Of a stretch of DNA of 64,000 nucleotides, positions 25,236-36,147 are shown piece after piece. This stretch comes from Caballeronia zhejiangensis (GTDB taxonomy: Bacteria; Pseudomonadota; Gammaproteobacteria; Burkholderiales; Burkholderiaceae): contig NZ_JFHD01000002.1 of NCBI RefSeq assembly GCF_000698575.1, positions 1-64,000 on the forward strand, given 5' to 3'. Made by a program: the position numbers and the translations under genes. The first letter of the stretch is position 1. Each line of letters starts with the position of its first letter. Below the pieces are notes generated by a model. The model was given only the letters and a program-made list of their open reading frames with translations. It was not told the origin of the DNA and did not search any database.

Positions 25236-25370
25236 TTAGATGGCCAGGCGCTTGCGGCCCTTCGCGCGGCGAGCGTTGATGACCTTGCGGCCGCCAGCGG
25301 TCTTCATGCGAACGCGAAAGCCGTGGGTGCGCTTGCGACGGGTAACGGAAGGTTGGTAAGTACGTTTCAT
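25236..25370 (-). CDS. rpmH: 50S ribosomal protein L34
   Basis: A 44-residue, extremely basic L34: [18 protein letters not shown] at the start and [12 protein letters not shown] at the end, the exact family length. First gene of the rpmH-rnpA-yidD-yidC operon, divergent from dnaA. A promoter with -35 TTGACG and -10 TTAAAT lies about 110 bases upstream. Confidence 0.97.
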
Positions 25371-25475
25371 GGTGCTCTCACTTGAGTTGATTGACCGCGC
25401 GGGCTAAGGCTCCAGTGTGGTCACTGCAAGCGCGATGGCCGGAGGTTCAGGAATTCTGTTTTCGCGGAACCCGCT

Positions 25476-25504
25476 ATTTAAACCGTTTTCCTATTGACCG
25501 TCAA
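25476..25504 (-). promoter_or_regulatory. rpmH promoter
   Basis: On the minus strand, TTGACG (25504-25499), a 17-base spacer, then TTAAAT (25481-25476). Its -35 lies inside the palindrome at 25491-25507. Confidence 0.6.
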
Positions 25505-25507
25505 TAG
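25491..25507. promoter_or_regulatory. Palindromic operator candidate over the rpmH -35
   Basis: CTATTGAC-C-GTCAATAG, a perfect palindrome with eight-base arms around one central base. It overlaps the -35 box of the rpmH promoter and lies about 65 bases from the DnaA box. Confidence 0.5.
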
Positions 25508-25570
25508 TTTAGCGCCACCGAACGCGTATTCCGGCGCATTTCCACCGCGTCCGACGTGCTGATTTGACCC

Positions 25571-25579
25571 TGTGGATAA
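25571..25579 (+). promoter_or_regulatory. DnaA box
   Basis: TGTGGATAA, identical to the high-affinity DnaA consensus in reverse orientation, 198 bases upstream of the dnaA start. Confidence 0.7.
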
Positions 25580-25776
25580 CTCGCGCGCCACCCTCGTTTG
25601 GCGTTAGAATCTCGCCTTACTCCCAAATATCCGCCCGCTGCTTCGGCCCGCCGTCCGCCCGCAAACCCTTGCGGCGTAAGCCTCCGGAGCATCCCTGCTC
25701 GGCCGTGCCGGGACTTGTCCGAACGTTCGGCAAGCACGGCCCGCAGGTGCGGAGCAAACCATAACGACCGCATTCG

Positions 25777-27354
25777 ATGAACGATTTCTGGGAACACTGT
25801 TCCGCACTGCTTGCGCGCGAACTCACGCCGCAGCAGTACGTCACGTGGATCAAGCCGCTGACCCCGGTCGACTTCGATGCCGGCGCGAACACCTTGCGCA
25901 TCGCCGCTCCCAATCGCTTCAAGCTCGACTGGGTGAAGAGCCAGTTCTCGGGCCGCATCGCCGATGTGGCGCGCGACTTCTTCAGCGCGCCCATCGACGT
26001 GCAATTCGTCCTCGATCCGAAAGCGACCGCGCGCAACGCCATCGGCGGCGGACCGAATGCCGCGCCACGTACCGCGAGCGCGCCCGTCGCGCCGCGCGCC
26101 CCGGCGCCGGCTGCGGCCGCGCCTCAGGCGCCGACGGTCGTTGCGCATGCGAACGCCACCGCGCACATCAACGCGCTCGCCACAGAAGCGGCACAGCAGG
26201 CGCAAGCCACGCAGGAAGATCAGGCCGATCTCGACCTGCCGAGCCTCGACGCCAACGAAGCCGCTGCCGGCCGACGCACGTGGCGTCCGGGCGGCGCGCC
26301 TTCGGCCGCGGGTGAAAACGATTCCGCCTACGAGCGCTCGAAGCTGAATCCGGTGCTGACGTTCGACAACTTCGTCACCGGTAAGGCGAACCAGCTCGCG
26401 CGCGCGGCGGCCATTCAGGTCGCGGACAACCCCGGCATTTCGTACAACCCGCTCTTTCTGTATGGCGGCGTGGGTCTCGGCAAGACGCACCTGATTCACG
26501 CCATCGGCAATCAGTTGCTGATGGACAAGGCGGGCGCGCGCATCCGCTACATCCACGCTGAACAATACGTGTCCGATGTCGTGAAGGCGTACCAGCGCAA
26601 GGCGTTCGACGACTTCAAGCGCTATTACCACTCGCTCGATCTGCTGCTCATCGACGATATTCAGTTCTTCTCCGGCAAGTCGCGCACGCAGGAAGAGTTC
26701 TTCTACGCGTTCGAGGCGCTCGTCGCGAACAAGGCGCAGGTCATCATCACGAGCGACACGTATCCGAAGGAAATCTCCGGCATCGACGATCGCCTGATCT
26801 CGCGCTTCGACTCCGGTCTCACGGTCGCGATCGAGCCGCCCGAACTGGAAATGCGCGTCGCGATTCTGATGAGGAAGGCGCTGTCGGAAGGCGTGAGCCT
26901 GTCGGAGGACGTCGCGTTCTTCGTCGCGAAGCATCTGCGCTCGAACGTGCGCGAGCTCGAAGGCGCGCTGCGCAAGATCCTCGCGTATTCGAAGTTCCAT
27001 GGCCGCGACATCACGATCGAACTGACCAAGGAAGCGCTCAAAGACCTGCTGACGGTGCAGAACCGGCAGATCTCGGTGGAGAACATCCAGAAGACGGTGG
27101 CCGATTTCTACAACATCAAGGTCGCCGACATGTATTCGAAAAAGAGGCCGGCTAACATTGCGCGCCCGCGCCAGATCGCGATGTATCTGGCGAAGGAACT
27201 GACGCAAAAGAGCCTGCCCGAGATCGGCGAACTGTTCGGCGGACGCGATCACACGACCGTGCTCCACGCGGTGCGCAAGATCGCGGCCGAGCGCGGCACC
27301 GATGCGCAGTTGAACCACGAACTGCACGTGCTCGAACAGACGCTGAAGGGCTAA
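25777..27354 (+). CDS. dnaA: Chromosomal replication initiator DnaA
   Basis: DnaA opens the chromosome origin. The 525-residue protein has domain I ([27 protein letters not shown]), a long Ala/Pro-rich domain II at about residues 85-185, and the AAA+ domain III from [19 protein letters not shown]. Walker A is [13 protein letters not shown] (about 231) and Walker [11 protein letters not shown]. Domain IV ends with the DnaA-box-binding [15 protein letters not shown]. The ATG at 25777 gives the family's start. It heads dnaA-dnaN-gyrB. The extended domain II accounts for the length above E. coli's 467 residues. Confidence 0.99.
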   Translation: MNDFWEHCSALLARELTPQQYVTWIKPLTPVDFDAGANTLRIAAPNRFKLDWVKSQFSGRIADVARDFFSAPIDVQFVLDPKATARNAIGGGPNAAPRTASAPVAPRAPAPAAAAPQAPTVVAHANATAHINALATEAAQQAQATQEDQADLDLPSLDANEAAAGRRTWRPGGAPSAAGENDSAYERSKLNPVLTFDNFVTGKANQLARAAAIQVADNPGISYNPLFLYGGVGLGKTHLIHAIGNQLLMDKAGARIRYIHAEQYVSDVVKAYQRKAFDDFKRYYHSLDLLLIDDIQFFSGKSRTQEEFFYAFEALVANKAQVIITSDTYPKEISGIDDRLISRFDSGLTVAIEPPELEMRVAILMRKALSEGVSLSEDVAFFVAKHLRSNVRELEGALRKILAYSKFHGRDITIELTKEALKDLLTVQNRQISVENIQKTVADFYNIKVADMYSKKRPANIARPRQIAMYLAKELTQKSLPEIGELFGGRDHTTVLHAVRKIAAERGTDAQLNHELHVLEQTLKG

Positions 27355-27619
27355 GCGACCGATCGACGCTTTGCCAGGAACGCACGCGTCATTTATTGCG
27401 CCCGGCGGCCTGTTTTTTAACGAAAACGTCCCCATTTTTAGGGAGCGGTTCCGTTTTGAGGCACAATATAGGTTTAGCCGTCCGTGGCCTGGGCGGCATT
27501 CGAGCGCAGTTTTCGCGAGTGACCGGCGGGGGGCCGGCAACGCGTGTTACGAGGTTGTCCGTCGGGCAAATCTGGTGGCGAAACCGGCGGACAGGCCGTC
27601 ACATCAACGAAGGAACTCT

Positions 27620-28723
27620 ATGCAACTGGTCAAGACCGAACGAGATAATCTTCTAAGGCCGCTGCAAACCGTGAGCGGCATCGTAGAACGCCGCCATACG
27701 TTGCCGATCCTCGCGAATTTGCTCATCACCAAGAACGGCGCCGATGTGTCGTTCCTCTCGACCGACCTCGAACTCCAGATCACGACGCGCGCCGATTTCG
27801 GCGTCGGCAGCGATCAGGTCGCCACGACGGTCGCAGCGCGCAAGCTGCTCGACATTCTGCGCGCGATGCCTTCGGGCGAAGTCGTGCTCGACCTCTCCGA
27901 CAAGCGTCTCACGGTGCGTTCGGGCAAGAGCCGCTTCGCGCTCCAGACGCTCGCCGCCGACGAATTTCCCACGGTCAACCAGGCTACTGACTTCGGCGCG
28001 AGCCTTTCGGTTCCGCAGAAGACGTTCCGCCAGTTGCTCGGCATGGTTTATTTCGCGATGGCCCAGCAGGACATCCGCTACTACCTGAACGGCATGCTGC
28101 TCGTGGTGGATGGCGACCAGCTGATGGCGGTCGCGACCGACGGCCACCGTCTCGCGTTCTCGTCGATGAAGATCGAAGGTTCGTTCCCGCGTCAGGAAGT
28201 CATCATTCCGCGCAAGACGATTCTCGAGTTGCAGCGCCTGCTCGAAGACATCGACGACTCGTTGAAGATCGACATCGCCGCGACGCAGGTGAAGTTCAGC
28301 TTCGGTCAGGTGGAACTGGTGTCGAAGCTCGTCGAGGGCAAGTTCCCCGACTTCCAGCGCGTGATTCCGAAGTCGCACAAGAACACGTTCGAGATCGGCC
28401 GCGAAGAGTTGCAGCGCTCGCTGCAGCGCGCGGCGATTCTCACGTCCGACAAGTTCAAGGGCGTGCGCTGCCTCGTCGAGCCGGGCCAGCTCAAGATCAT
28501 GTCCACGAACGCGGACCAGGAAGAGGCGCAGGAAGAACTGGAAATCGCTTATCAGGGCGATTCCGTCGATATCGGATTCAACGTCACGTATCTGCTCGAC
28601 GTGCTCGCGAATCTGAAGGTCGACACGCTCAAGGTGAGCCTTGGCGACGCCAATTCCAGCGCGCTCATCACGATTCCCGAGAACGAGGAATTCAAGTATG
28701 TGGTGATGCCGATGCGTATCTGA
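27620..28723 (+). CDS. dnaN: DNA polymerase III beta sliding clamp
   Basis: The processivity clamp that encircles DNA and tethers Pol III. At 367 residues it is the normal length with three repeated clamp folds. The N-terminus is MQLVKTERDNLLRPLQTVSGIVERRHTLPIL, and the C-terminus VVMPMRI holds the partner-binding cleft residues. AAGGAA lies just upstream of the ATG. The frame is open for 83 codons further upstream, but that sequence is not clamp-like. It follows dnaA after 265 bases that may contain a dnaN promoter. Confidence 0.99.
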   Translation: MQLVKTERDNLLRPLQTVSGIVERRHTLPILANLLITKNGADVSFLSTDLELQITTRADFGVGSDQVATTVAARKLLDILRAMPSGEVVLDLSDKRLTVRSGKSRFALQTLAADEFPTVNQATDFGASLSVPQKTFRQLLGMVYFAMAQQDIRYYLNGMLLVVDGDQLMAVATDGHRLAFSSMKIEGSFPRQEVIIPRKTILELQRLLEDIDDSLKIDIAATQVKFSFGQVELVSKLVEGKFPDFQRVIPKSHKNTFEIGREELQRSLQRAAILTSDKFKGVRCLVEPGQLKIMSTNADQEEAQEELEIAYQGDSVDIGFNVTYLLDVLANLKVDTLKVSLGDANSSALITIPENEEFKYVVMPMRI

Positions 28724-28745
28724 CGCACGCAATACCGAGAACACT

Positions 28746-28776
28746 CCAAGGGGCGGCGCGCCCCTTTGGCGTTTTT
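28746..28776 (+). terminator. Terminator after dnaN
   Basis: Stem CCAAGGGGC/GCCCCTTTGG with one bulge, followed by CGTTTTT. It lies between dnaN and gyrB, so gyrB probably has its own promoter as well. Confidence 0.65.
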
Positions 28777-28804
28777 AAGGTGTTTTGAAAAGTTCGAGCA
28801 GTAA

Positions 28805-31342
<2,538 letters not shown>

Positions 31343-31366
31343 TTGCTGATTGTCTCTGCATCATCC

Positions 31367-31397
31367 AAACCCGTGTCCGCGCAAGCGGCACGGGTTT
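31367..31397 (+). terminator. Terminator after gyrB
   Basis: Nine-base-pair stem AAACCCGTG/CACGGGTTT capped by CCGC-GCAA-GCGG with one bulged base, then TTTTTC. Confidence 0.9.
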
Positions 31398-31410
31398 TTC
31401 TTTTCGCGCA

Positions 31411-32271
31411 TCACGCGCTTTGCCGCAACGACAACCAAATCTCCGTCACCAGATCCCCCGGCGCGGTCTCCCTCGGATCATTCACATAAACCTCGAAAAC
31501 CGGCGCCTCTCCGGTTTCACGCCCGGAGCGCGGCAACCATTCCCCATACAACCACTGATACGCAAAACAAAGCTGCGCATACGGCCCGATATGCGTGAGC
31601 ACCGCAAACTCCCCACCCGCGACTTCCACCCGCGAAACCGGCGGTTCGAACTTCACATCGTCGGGGGAGAAGAGCTCACAACAAGCGATCGAGCGCAAAT
31701 CGTCTTCGGCGACGGCGGAAGGATCATCGAAATAAATCCCGAGCGAGCGCGCCCGCGGATCGACCAGCCCGCGCACCGCAAGCCAGTGAAACAGCATCTC
31801 GAACGCCCGCCCGATATTCATGTACGACCCGCGATGCTCCATCGCCGCGACCGTAAATCCACGCTGACTACGAATATCGACCTGATGCATCGCCGTATCT
31901 CCTGATCGAACTTCATCCAAAGGAACGAATTTCGAAGCGCCGCCCTCACTGCGAAACTGCGCCGGCGGAATCCGATAACTCGCCTGAAACGCCCGCGAAA
32001 ACGCCTGCACGCTGCTGTAACCCGCGTGTTCGGCGATCGAATCGATCGGCAGGGCGCCCTGCAAAAGCTCGTTCGACGCGCGATGCAGCCGCAAGCGTCG
32101 GACGGTCGCCGCCGCCGTCTCTCCATAAAACGCGTGATAAATCCGATGCCAGTGATACGGCGACAAACACGCCACCTCGGCGAGCCGATTGAGATCGAGC
32201 GCGTCGTCGAGATGATCGTGGATATACGCGACCACGCGCGCGAGCCGCGTCTCATAAGACTTTTCGCTCAT
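31411..32271 (-). CDS. AraC-family regulator with GyrI-like effector domain
   Basis: A 286-residue regulator. The N-terminal AraC/XylS DNA-binding domain has two helix-turn-helix units (LAEVACLSPYHWHRIYHAF and IAEHAGYSSVQAFSRAFQASY). The C-terminal part from about residue 125 is a GyrI-like/SOUL-type ligand-binding domain (HQVDIRSQRGFTVAAMEHRGSY ... WLPRSGRETGEAPVFEVYVND). Such proteins (Rob- or SbmC-like) sense toxic small molecules and may activate efflux genes. The ATG at 32271 has GGAG upstream; the longer frame is antisense to the next gene. A possible target is the MFS exporter 2 kb away (inference). Confidence 0.88.
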   Translation of the reverse strand: MSEKSYETRLARVVAYIHDHLDDALDLNRLAEVACLSPYHWHRIYHAFYGETAAATVRRLRLHRASNELLQGALPIDSIAEHAGYSSVQAFSRAFQASYRIPPAQFRSEGGASKFVPLDEVRSGDTAMHQVDIRSQRGFTVAAMEHRGSYMNIGRAFEMLFHWLAVRGLVDPRARSLGIYFDDPSAVAEDDLRSIACCELFSPDDVKFEPPVSRVEVAGGEFAVLTHIGPYAQLCFAYQWLYGEWLPRSGRETGEAPVFEVYVNDPRETAPGDLVTEIWLSLRQSA

Positions 32272-32427
32272 CGCCAGCTCCGAAAGGAAAGAAAACCCGA
32301 TGTCAGGAAACGTAGCACGACCCGCTTTAGCATTTCTTGCGGACTTGCGCCGACCGCGCCGCCACGAGACACGCGTACACTTTCGCCTTTGAGCGCACGA
32401 ACGCGCCACGAACCGAGAAATACGAAC

Positions 32428-32622
32428 ATGTTCACCTGCCGAAACCAGTCCTGCGGCGCCGATTGGGCGCTGTCGGACGTCGATATTCACAACGAGGGCC
32501 AAGGCCTGCTGTTCCGCTGCCCGATGTGCGGCGCGCGCAACTACGTCACGCGCCACGAGACCAACGACGGCGACGTGACCTACGAGCAAGTCCAGGACAT
32601 CACGCCGCACGGCAAGCGATAA
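32428..32622 (+). CDS. Small zinc-ribbon protein
   Basis: A 64-residue protein with CRNQSC at residues 4-9 and CPMCG at 31-35, making a four-Cys zinc ribbon, followed by an acidic tail. No enzyme motif is present. It lies five bases upstream of dbpA on the same strand, so it may be co-transcribed with it. The ATG is chosen because the family-like MFTCRNQSCG begins there; the upstream part of the frame is antisense to the AraC gene. Confidence 0.75.
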   Translation: MFTCRNQSCGADWALSDVDIHNEGQGLLFRCPMCGARNYVTRHETNDGDVTYEQVQDITPHGKR

Positions 32623-32627
32623 CCGAC

Positions 32628-34010
32628 ATGACCACCGACACCTCTTTCAGCAGCCTGCCGCTCTCGCCGGCGATGCAGTCGAATCTGCAGCAGCTCGGCT
32701 ATCTGTCGATGACGCCGATCCAGGCCGCGAGCCTGCCGCCGGCGCTCGCGGGCCACGATCTCATCGCGCAGGCGAAAACGGGCAGCGGCAAGACCGCTGC
32801 TTTCACGCTGCCGCTGCTCGCCAAACTCGATGCGACCCGCTTCGCGGTGCAAGCGCTCGTTCTCTGTCCGACGCGCGAACTCGCCGATCAGGTCACGCAG
32901 GAAATCCGCCGCCTGGCGCGCGCGGAAGAGAACGTGAAAGTGCTGACGCTGTGCGGCGGCACGCCGATGCGCCCGCAGATCGCGAGTCTCGAGCACGGCG
33001 CGCATATCATCGTCGGCACGCCGGGACGCATCATGGATCACCTGCAGCGCGAGACGCTTTCGCTCGATGCGGTCCGCACGCTCGTCCTCGACGAAGCCGA
33101 TCGCATGCTCGACATGGGTTTCTTCGACGATATCGCGTCGGTCGCGCGCCAATGCCCGAAAGATCGTCAGACGCTGCTCTTTTCGGCGACGTATCCGGAA
33201 GGCATCGCGAAACTGAGCCAGCAGTTCCTGCGCAATCCGCGCGAAATCAAGCTCAAGGAACAGCACAGCAACGCGAAGATCAAGCAGCGCTTCTATCAGG
33301 TCGAGGATCACGAGCGCCTGCATGCCGTCGGCTTGCTGCTCGATCACTATCGCCCGGTCAGTACGATCGCGTTCTGCAACACGAAGCAGCAATGCCGCGA
33401 TCTGCTCGACGTTCTGTCCGCGCAAGGCTTCGAAGCGCTGACCTTGCACGGCGAACTGGAGCAGCGCGAGCGCGACCAGGTGCTCGTGCAGTTCGCGAAT
33501 CGCAGTTGCTCGGTGCTCGTCGCCACCGATGTCGCCGCGCGCGGGCTCGACATCGCGCAACTGGAAGCGGTGATCAACGTCGATGTGACGCCGGACCCGG
33601 AAGTGCATGTGCATCGCATTGGCCGCACCGGTCGCGGCGATGAGGAAGGCTGGGCGCTGTCGCTCGCGAGCATGGACGAAATGGGGCGCGTCGGCGCGAT
33701 CGAAGAGGCGCAGCGCGCGGAAGTGGAATGGCATCCGCTCGACGAACTGACGTCGGCGGAACCGGGTCATCTGAAGCCGCCGATGGCGACGCTGCAAATT
33801 CTCGGCGGCCGCAAGGACAAGATTCGCCCCGGCGACGTGCTCGGCGCACTCACCGGCGAAGCGGGTTTCGACGGCAAGCAGATCGGCAAGATCAACGTGA
33901 TGGACATGGTCACCTACGTGGCCGTCGAGCGAAAGGTCGCGGACGACGCCGTGCGCAAGCTGAGCGCGGGCAAGCTCAAAGGCCGCAAAGTGAAAGTGCG
34001 CCGGATGTGA
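32628..34010 (+). CDS. dbpA: ATP-dependent RNA helicase DbpA
   Basis: DbpA is a DEAD-box helicase that remodels 23S rRNA (hairpin 92) during 50S assembly. The 460-residue protein has the Q motif (LGYLSMTPIQAASLP), Walker A AKTGSGKTAAF, PTRELA, DEAD (LVLDEADRMLDMG), SAT (LLFSATYPE), and motif VI HRIGRTGRG. The C-terminal domain of residues about 385-460 (LGGRKDKIRPGDVLGALTGEAG ... RKVKVRRM) is the DbpA-specific RNA-binding domain. That tail separates it from RhlE and related DEAD proteins. Confidence 0.95.
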   Translation: MTTDTSFSSLPLSPAMQSNLQQLGYLSMTPIQAASLPPALAGHDLIAQAKTGSGKTAAFTLPLLAKLDATRFAVQALVLCPTRELADQVTQEIRRLARAEENVKVLTLCGGTPMRPQIASLEHGAHIIVGTPGRIMDHLQRETLSLDAVRTLVLDEADRMLDMGFFDDIASVARQCPKDRQTLLFSATYPEGIAKLSQQFLRNPREIKLKEQHSNAKIKQRFYQVEDHERLHAVGLLLDHYRPVSTIAFCNTKQQCRDLLDVLSAQGFEALTLHGELEQRERDQVLVQFANRSCSVLVATDVAARGLDIAQLEAVINVDVTPDPEVHVHRIGRTGRGDEEGWALSLASMDEMGRVGAIEEAQRAEVEWHPLDELTSAEPGHLKPPMATLQILGGRKDKIRPGDVLGALTGEAGFDGKQIGKINVMDMVTYVAVERKVADDAVRKLSAGKLKGRKVKVRRM

Positions 34011-34016
34011 GCGCGC

Positions 34017-35450
34017 TCACGCCTCGCGCGACGCGTCTCCCACGATACGCTCGGACGACTGTTTGCGCGTGACGAGCCGCAATCCGCTCGCGATGCTTCC
34101 CGCGCCCGCGAACGCCGCGCCCAGCGACAACGCGAGCGCCGGGCCATGCTTTCCGGCGATGCTGAAACACAACGCGACGAGCGCCGCGCCCGTCGCTTGT
34201 CCGATCAGACGCGACGTCGCGATCATGCCGCTCGCGCCGCCGCTGCGTTCGCGCGGCGCGCTCGACATGAACGCCTTCAGATTCGGCGACTGAAAGAAAC
34301 CGAAGCCCGCGCCGCAAATCGCCATGCGAATGCAGATCTCCAGCGCATGCGGCTCTGCGGGCAGCATCGCGAGCGAAACCATTCCCACGCATAGAATCGC
34401 CAGCCCGACGCCGCCGAGCAGACCGGGCGCGTGACGATCGGAAAGACGTCCGGCGATCGGCGCCATGAGCGCGACGAGCGCGGACCACGGCGTCATCAGA
34501 AATCCTGTTTCGACCTGACTGCGACCGAGCACGCTTTCGAAGAAGAACGGCAGCGACACGAACGCGAGCCCTTGCGCGGCGAACGAGCAGATGGCGGTCA
34601 TCGTCGAAAGGGCGAACATCGGGCGGCGGAAGAGATCGACGGGCAGCATCGGCGCGGGATGGCCGCGTTCGCGTCGCAGCAGCAGGAAGCCCGCGACGAG
34701 CGCGACGCCGAACGACGCGAGCACGGTGTGCGCGGGCGCGCGCTGGGCCGCTTCGCCGAGCGCGAAAATCAGCGACGCGAACGTGACGACGTTGAGCAGC
34801 GCCGCGAAACGATCGAAGCCGTGCGCTGCGCGCTTCGTCTGCGGCAGCGACGGCCATGCGATCATCAACGCGAACACGCCGACCGGCAAGTTGACCGCGA
34901 AGAGCCACGGCCAGGTGCCGAGCGAGAGGACGATCGACGCGACCGTCGGCCCGATCGCGAACGCGATCCCGACGACGAGCGCATTCAGCCCGACGCCGCG
35001 TCCGAGCCGGTGCGGCGGAAAAATCGCGCTGATGAGCGCCGCGTTGACGCTCATGATCGCGCTCGCGCCGAGGCCTTGCAGCAGGCGCGCGGCGACGAGC
35101 GTCGGCAGCGACCACGAAAACGCGCATACCGCCGACGCGATCAGAAACACGATCAGCCCGCCGAGATAGACGCGCCGATGCCCGAGAATGCCGCCGAGCG
35201 CGGCGAACGGGAGCAGCGTCGCGACCATCGCGAGCTGATAGGCGTTGATGATCCAGACGGAGGCCGCGGGCGTCGTGTGCAGATCGGCGGCGATCGCGGG
35301 CAGCGCGGTATTGGCGATGGCGGTGTCGAGCGTCGCCAGCGCGACCGAGAGCAGGATCGCGGCCATGCCGCGGCGCTCGAGCGGGGTCATCGGGGCGTCG
35401 GGATCGTGAGGCAGGTCTTGCGGGCGTTCTTCGGTGGGCACGACGGGCAT
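34017..35450 (-). CDS. MFS transporter, DHA2-type drug exporter
   Basis: A 477-residue major facilitator with about 14 hydrophobic segments (SmvA/QacA-like DHA2 group). Motif C-type and motif D-type sequences are seen: LDTAIANTALPAIAADL in segment 1 and GILGHRRVYLGGL between segments 2 and 3. The ATG at 35450 is used (MPVVPTEERPQDL); the frame stays open to 35573, but the extra residues lack a ribosome site. It converges on dbpA with six bases between. It probably exports cationic biocides or dyes; the substrate is not determinable. Confidence 0.85.
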   Translation of the reverse strand: MPVVPTEERPQDLPHDPDAPMTPLERRGMAAILLSVALATLDTAIANTALPAIAADLHTTPAASVWIINAYQLAMVATLLPFAALGGILGHRRVYLGGLIVFLIASAVCAFSWSLPTLVAARLLQGLGASAIMSVNAALISAIFPPHRLGRGVGLNALVVGIAFAIGPTVASIVLSLGTWPWLFAVNLPVGVFALMIAWPSLPQTKRAAHGFDRFAALLNVVTFASLIFALGEAAQRAPAHTVLASFGVALVAGFLLLRRERGHPAPMLPVDLFRRPMFALSTMTAICSFAAQGLAFVSLPFFFESVLGRSQVETGFLMTPWSALVALMAPIAGRLSDRHAPGLLGGVGLAILCVGMVSLAMLPAEPHALEICIRMAICGAGFGFFQSPNLKAFMSSAPRERSGGASGMIATSRLIGQATGAALVALCFSIAGKHGPALALSLGAAFAGAGSIASGLRLVTRKQSSERIVGDASREA

Positions 35451-35585
35451 TCCGGATGTAAGCGGACGGAGAATAATCCGAAACGATACGGGAAGATTCG
35501 CGGTTTCGCTGGATGGGTGCCCGGGAGCTTTCAAAGCGATGTCAGCGGTTATGCTTTTACGGCTTTGGTTCATCGAAGGAGACCG

Positions 35586-35975
35586 ATGATGACGATACGG
35601 ATCGTGAGACTGGGAACGCCGCGCGCGGAGAACGAGGGATTGCGGATCGGCACGGTGCGGCGGCCGCCGCGCGGCGTGCCGAAGGCCGAGTTCGCGAAGC
35701 GCGATTTTTATGACGTGTGGTATCCGGTGCTAGCGCCGACGCCGGAACTGGTGACGCAGGCGCTTCATGCCGAGAACGACAAGGATTGGCGCGCGTTCGT
35801 GAAGAAGTTCAAAGCGGAGATGGCTGAGTCGGATGCGAGCAAGACGCTCGATTTGCTGGCAGCGTTGTCGCATACCGCAAACTTTTCGGTCGGGTGTTAT
35901 TGCGAGGATGAGGCGCGGTGTCATCGCTCGGTGTTGCGGGAGTTGTTGCAGGCGCGCGGGGCGGAGGTGGTTTGA
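35586..35975 (+). CDS. DUF488 family protein
   Basis: A 129-residue DUF488 protein. The diagnostic C-terminal motif CYCEDEARCHRSVLRELL is near residues 104-121, preceded by LAALSHTANFSVG, and a middle Trp/Tyr-rich part (FYDVWYPVLAPTPELV) is typical. The family's function is unknown; the Cys-rich motif suggests metal binding or redox chemistry. AGGAG precedes tandem ATGs. It is divergent from the MFS exporter, with the start codons 136 bases apart. Confidence 0.85.
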   Translation: MMTIRIVRLGTPRAENEGLRIGTVRRPPRGVPKAEFAKRDFYDVWYPVLAPTPELVTQALHAENDKDWRAFVKKFKAEMAESDASKTLDLLAALSHTANFSVGCYCEDEARCHRSVLRELLQARGAEVV

Positions 35976-36147
35976 GAGTCCGAAAACTCCAGAGCCGGAG
36001 TCTATAATTCGGCTTCAAGTGAGCGCCCGCGGCTGGGCGGGCGCGTCGGCAATCTGATTCGGATGTCTGAATTCAACCGGAACGGATGTCGCGATGGGGC
36101 AAGTAGTTAGTAGTGCATCCGAGTAAAAAGCTAAGATTGTTTCAGAA

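Larger units (their letters stand above)
25371..25776. other. rpmH-dnaA intergenic region; origin-proximal
   Basis: About 400 bases between the divergent rpmH and dnaA genes, the usual place of oriC or its dnaA regulatory part. It holds one perfect DnaA box, an AT-rich patch at 25455-25510, the rpmH promoter and a 17-bp palindrome. No further perfect DnaA boxes are visible, so calling it the whole origin is uncertain. Confidence 0.5.

Noticed and set aside
25501..27540. Long minus-strand frame across dnaA, and similar long frames across gyrB, pckG, topB and dprA
   Set aside because: Shadow frames caused by high GC third positions opposite strongly conserved genes.
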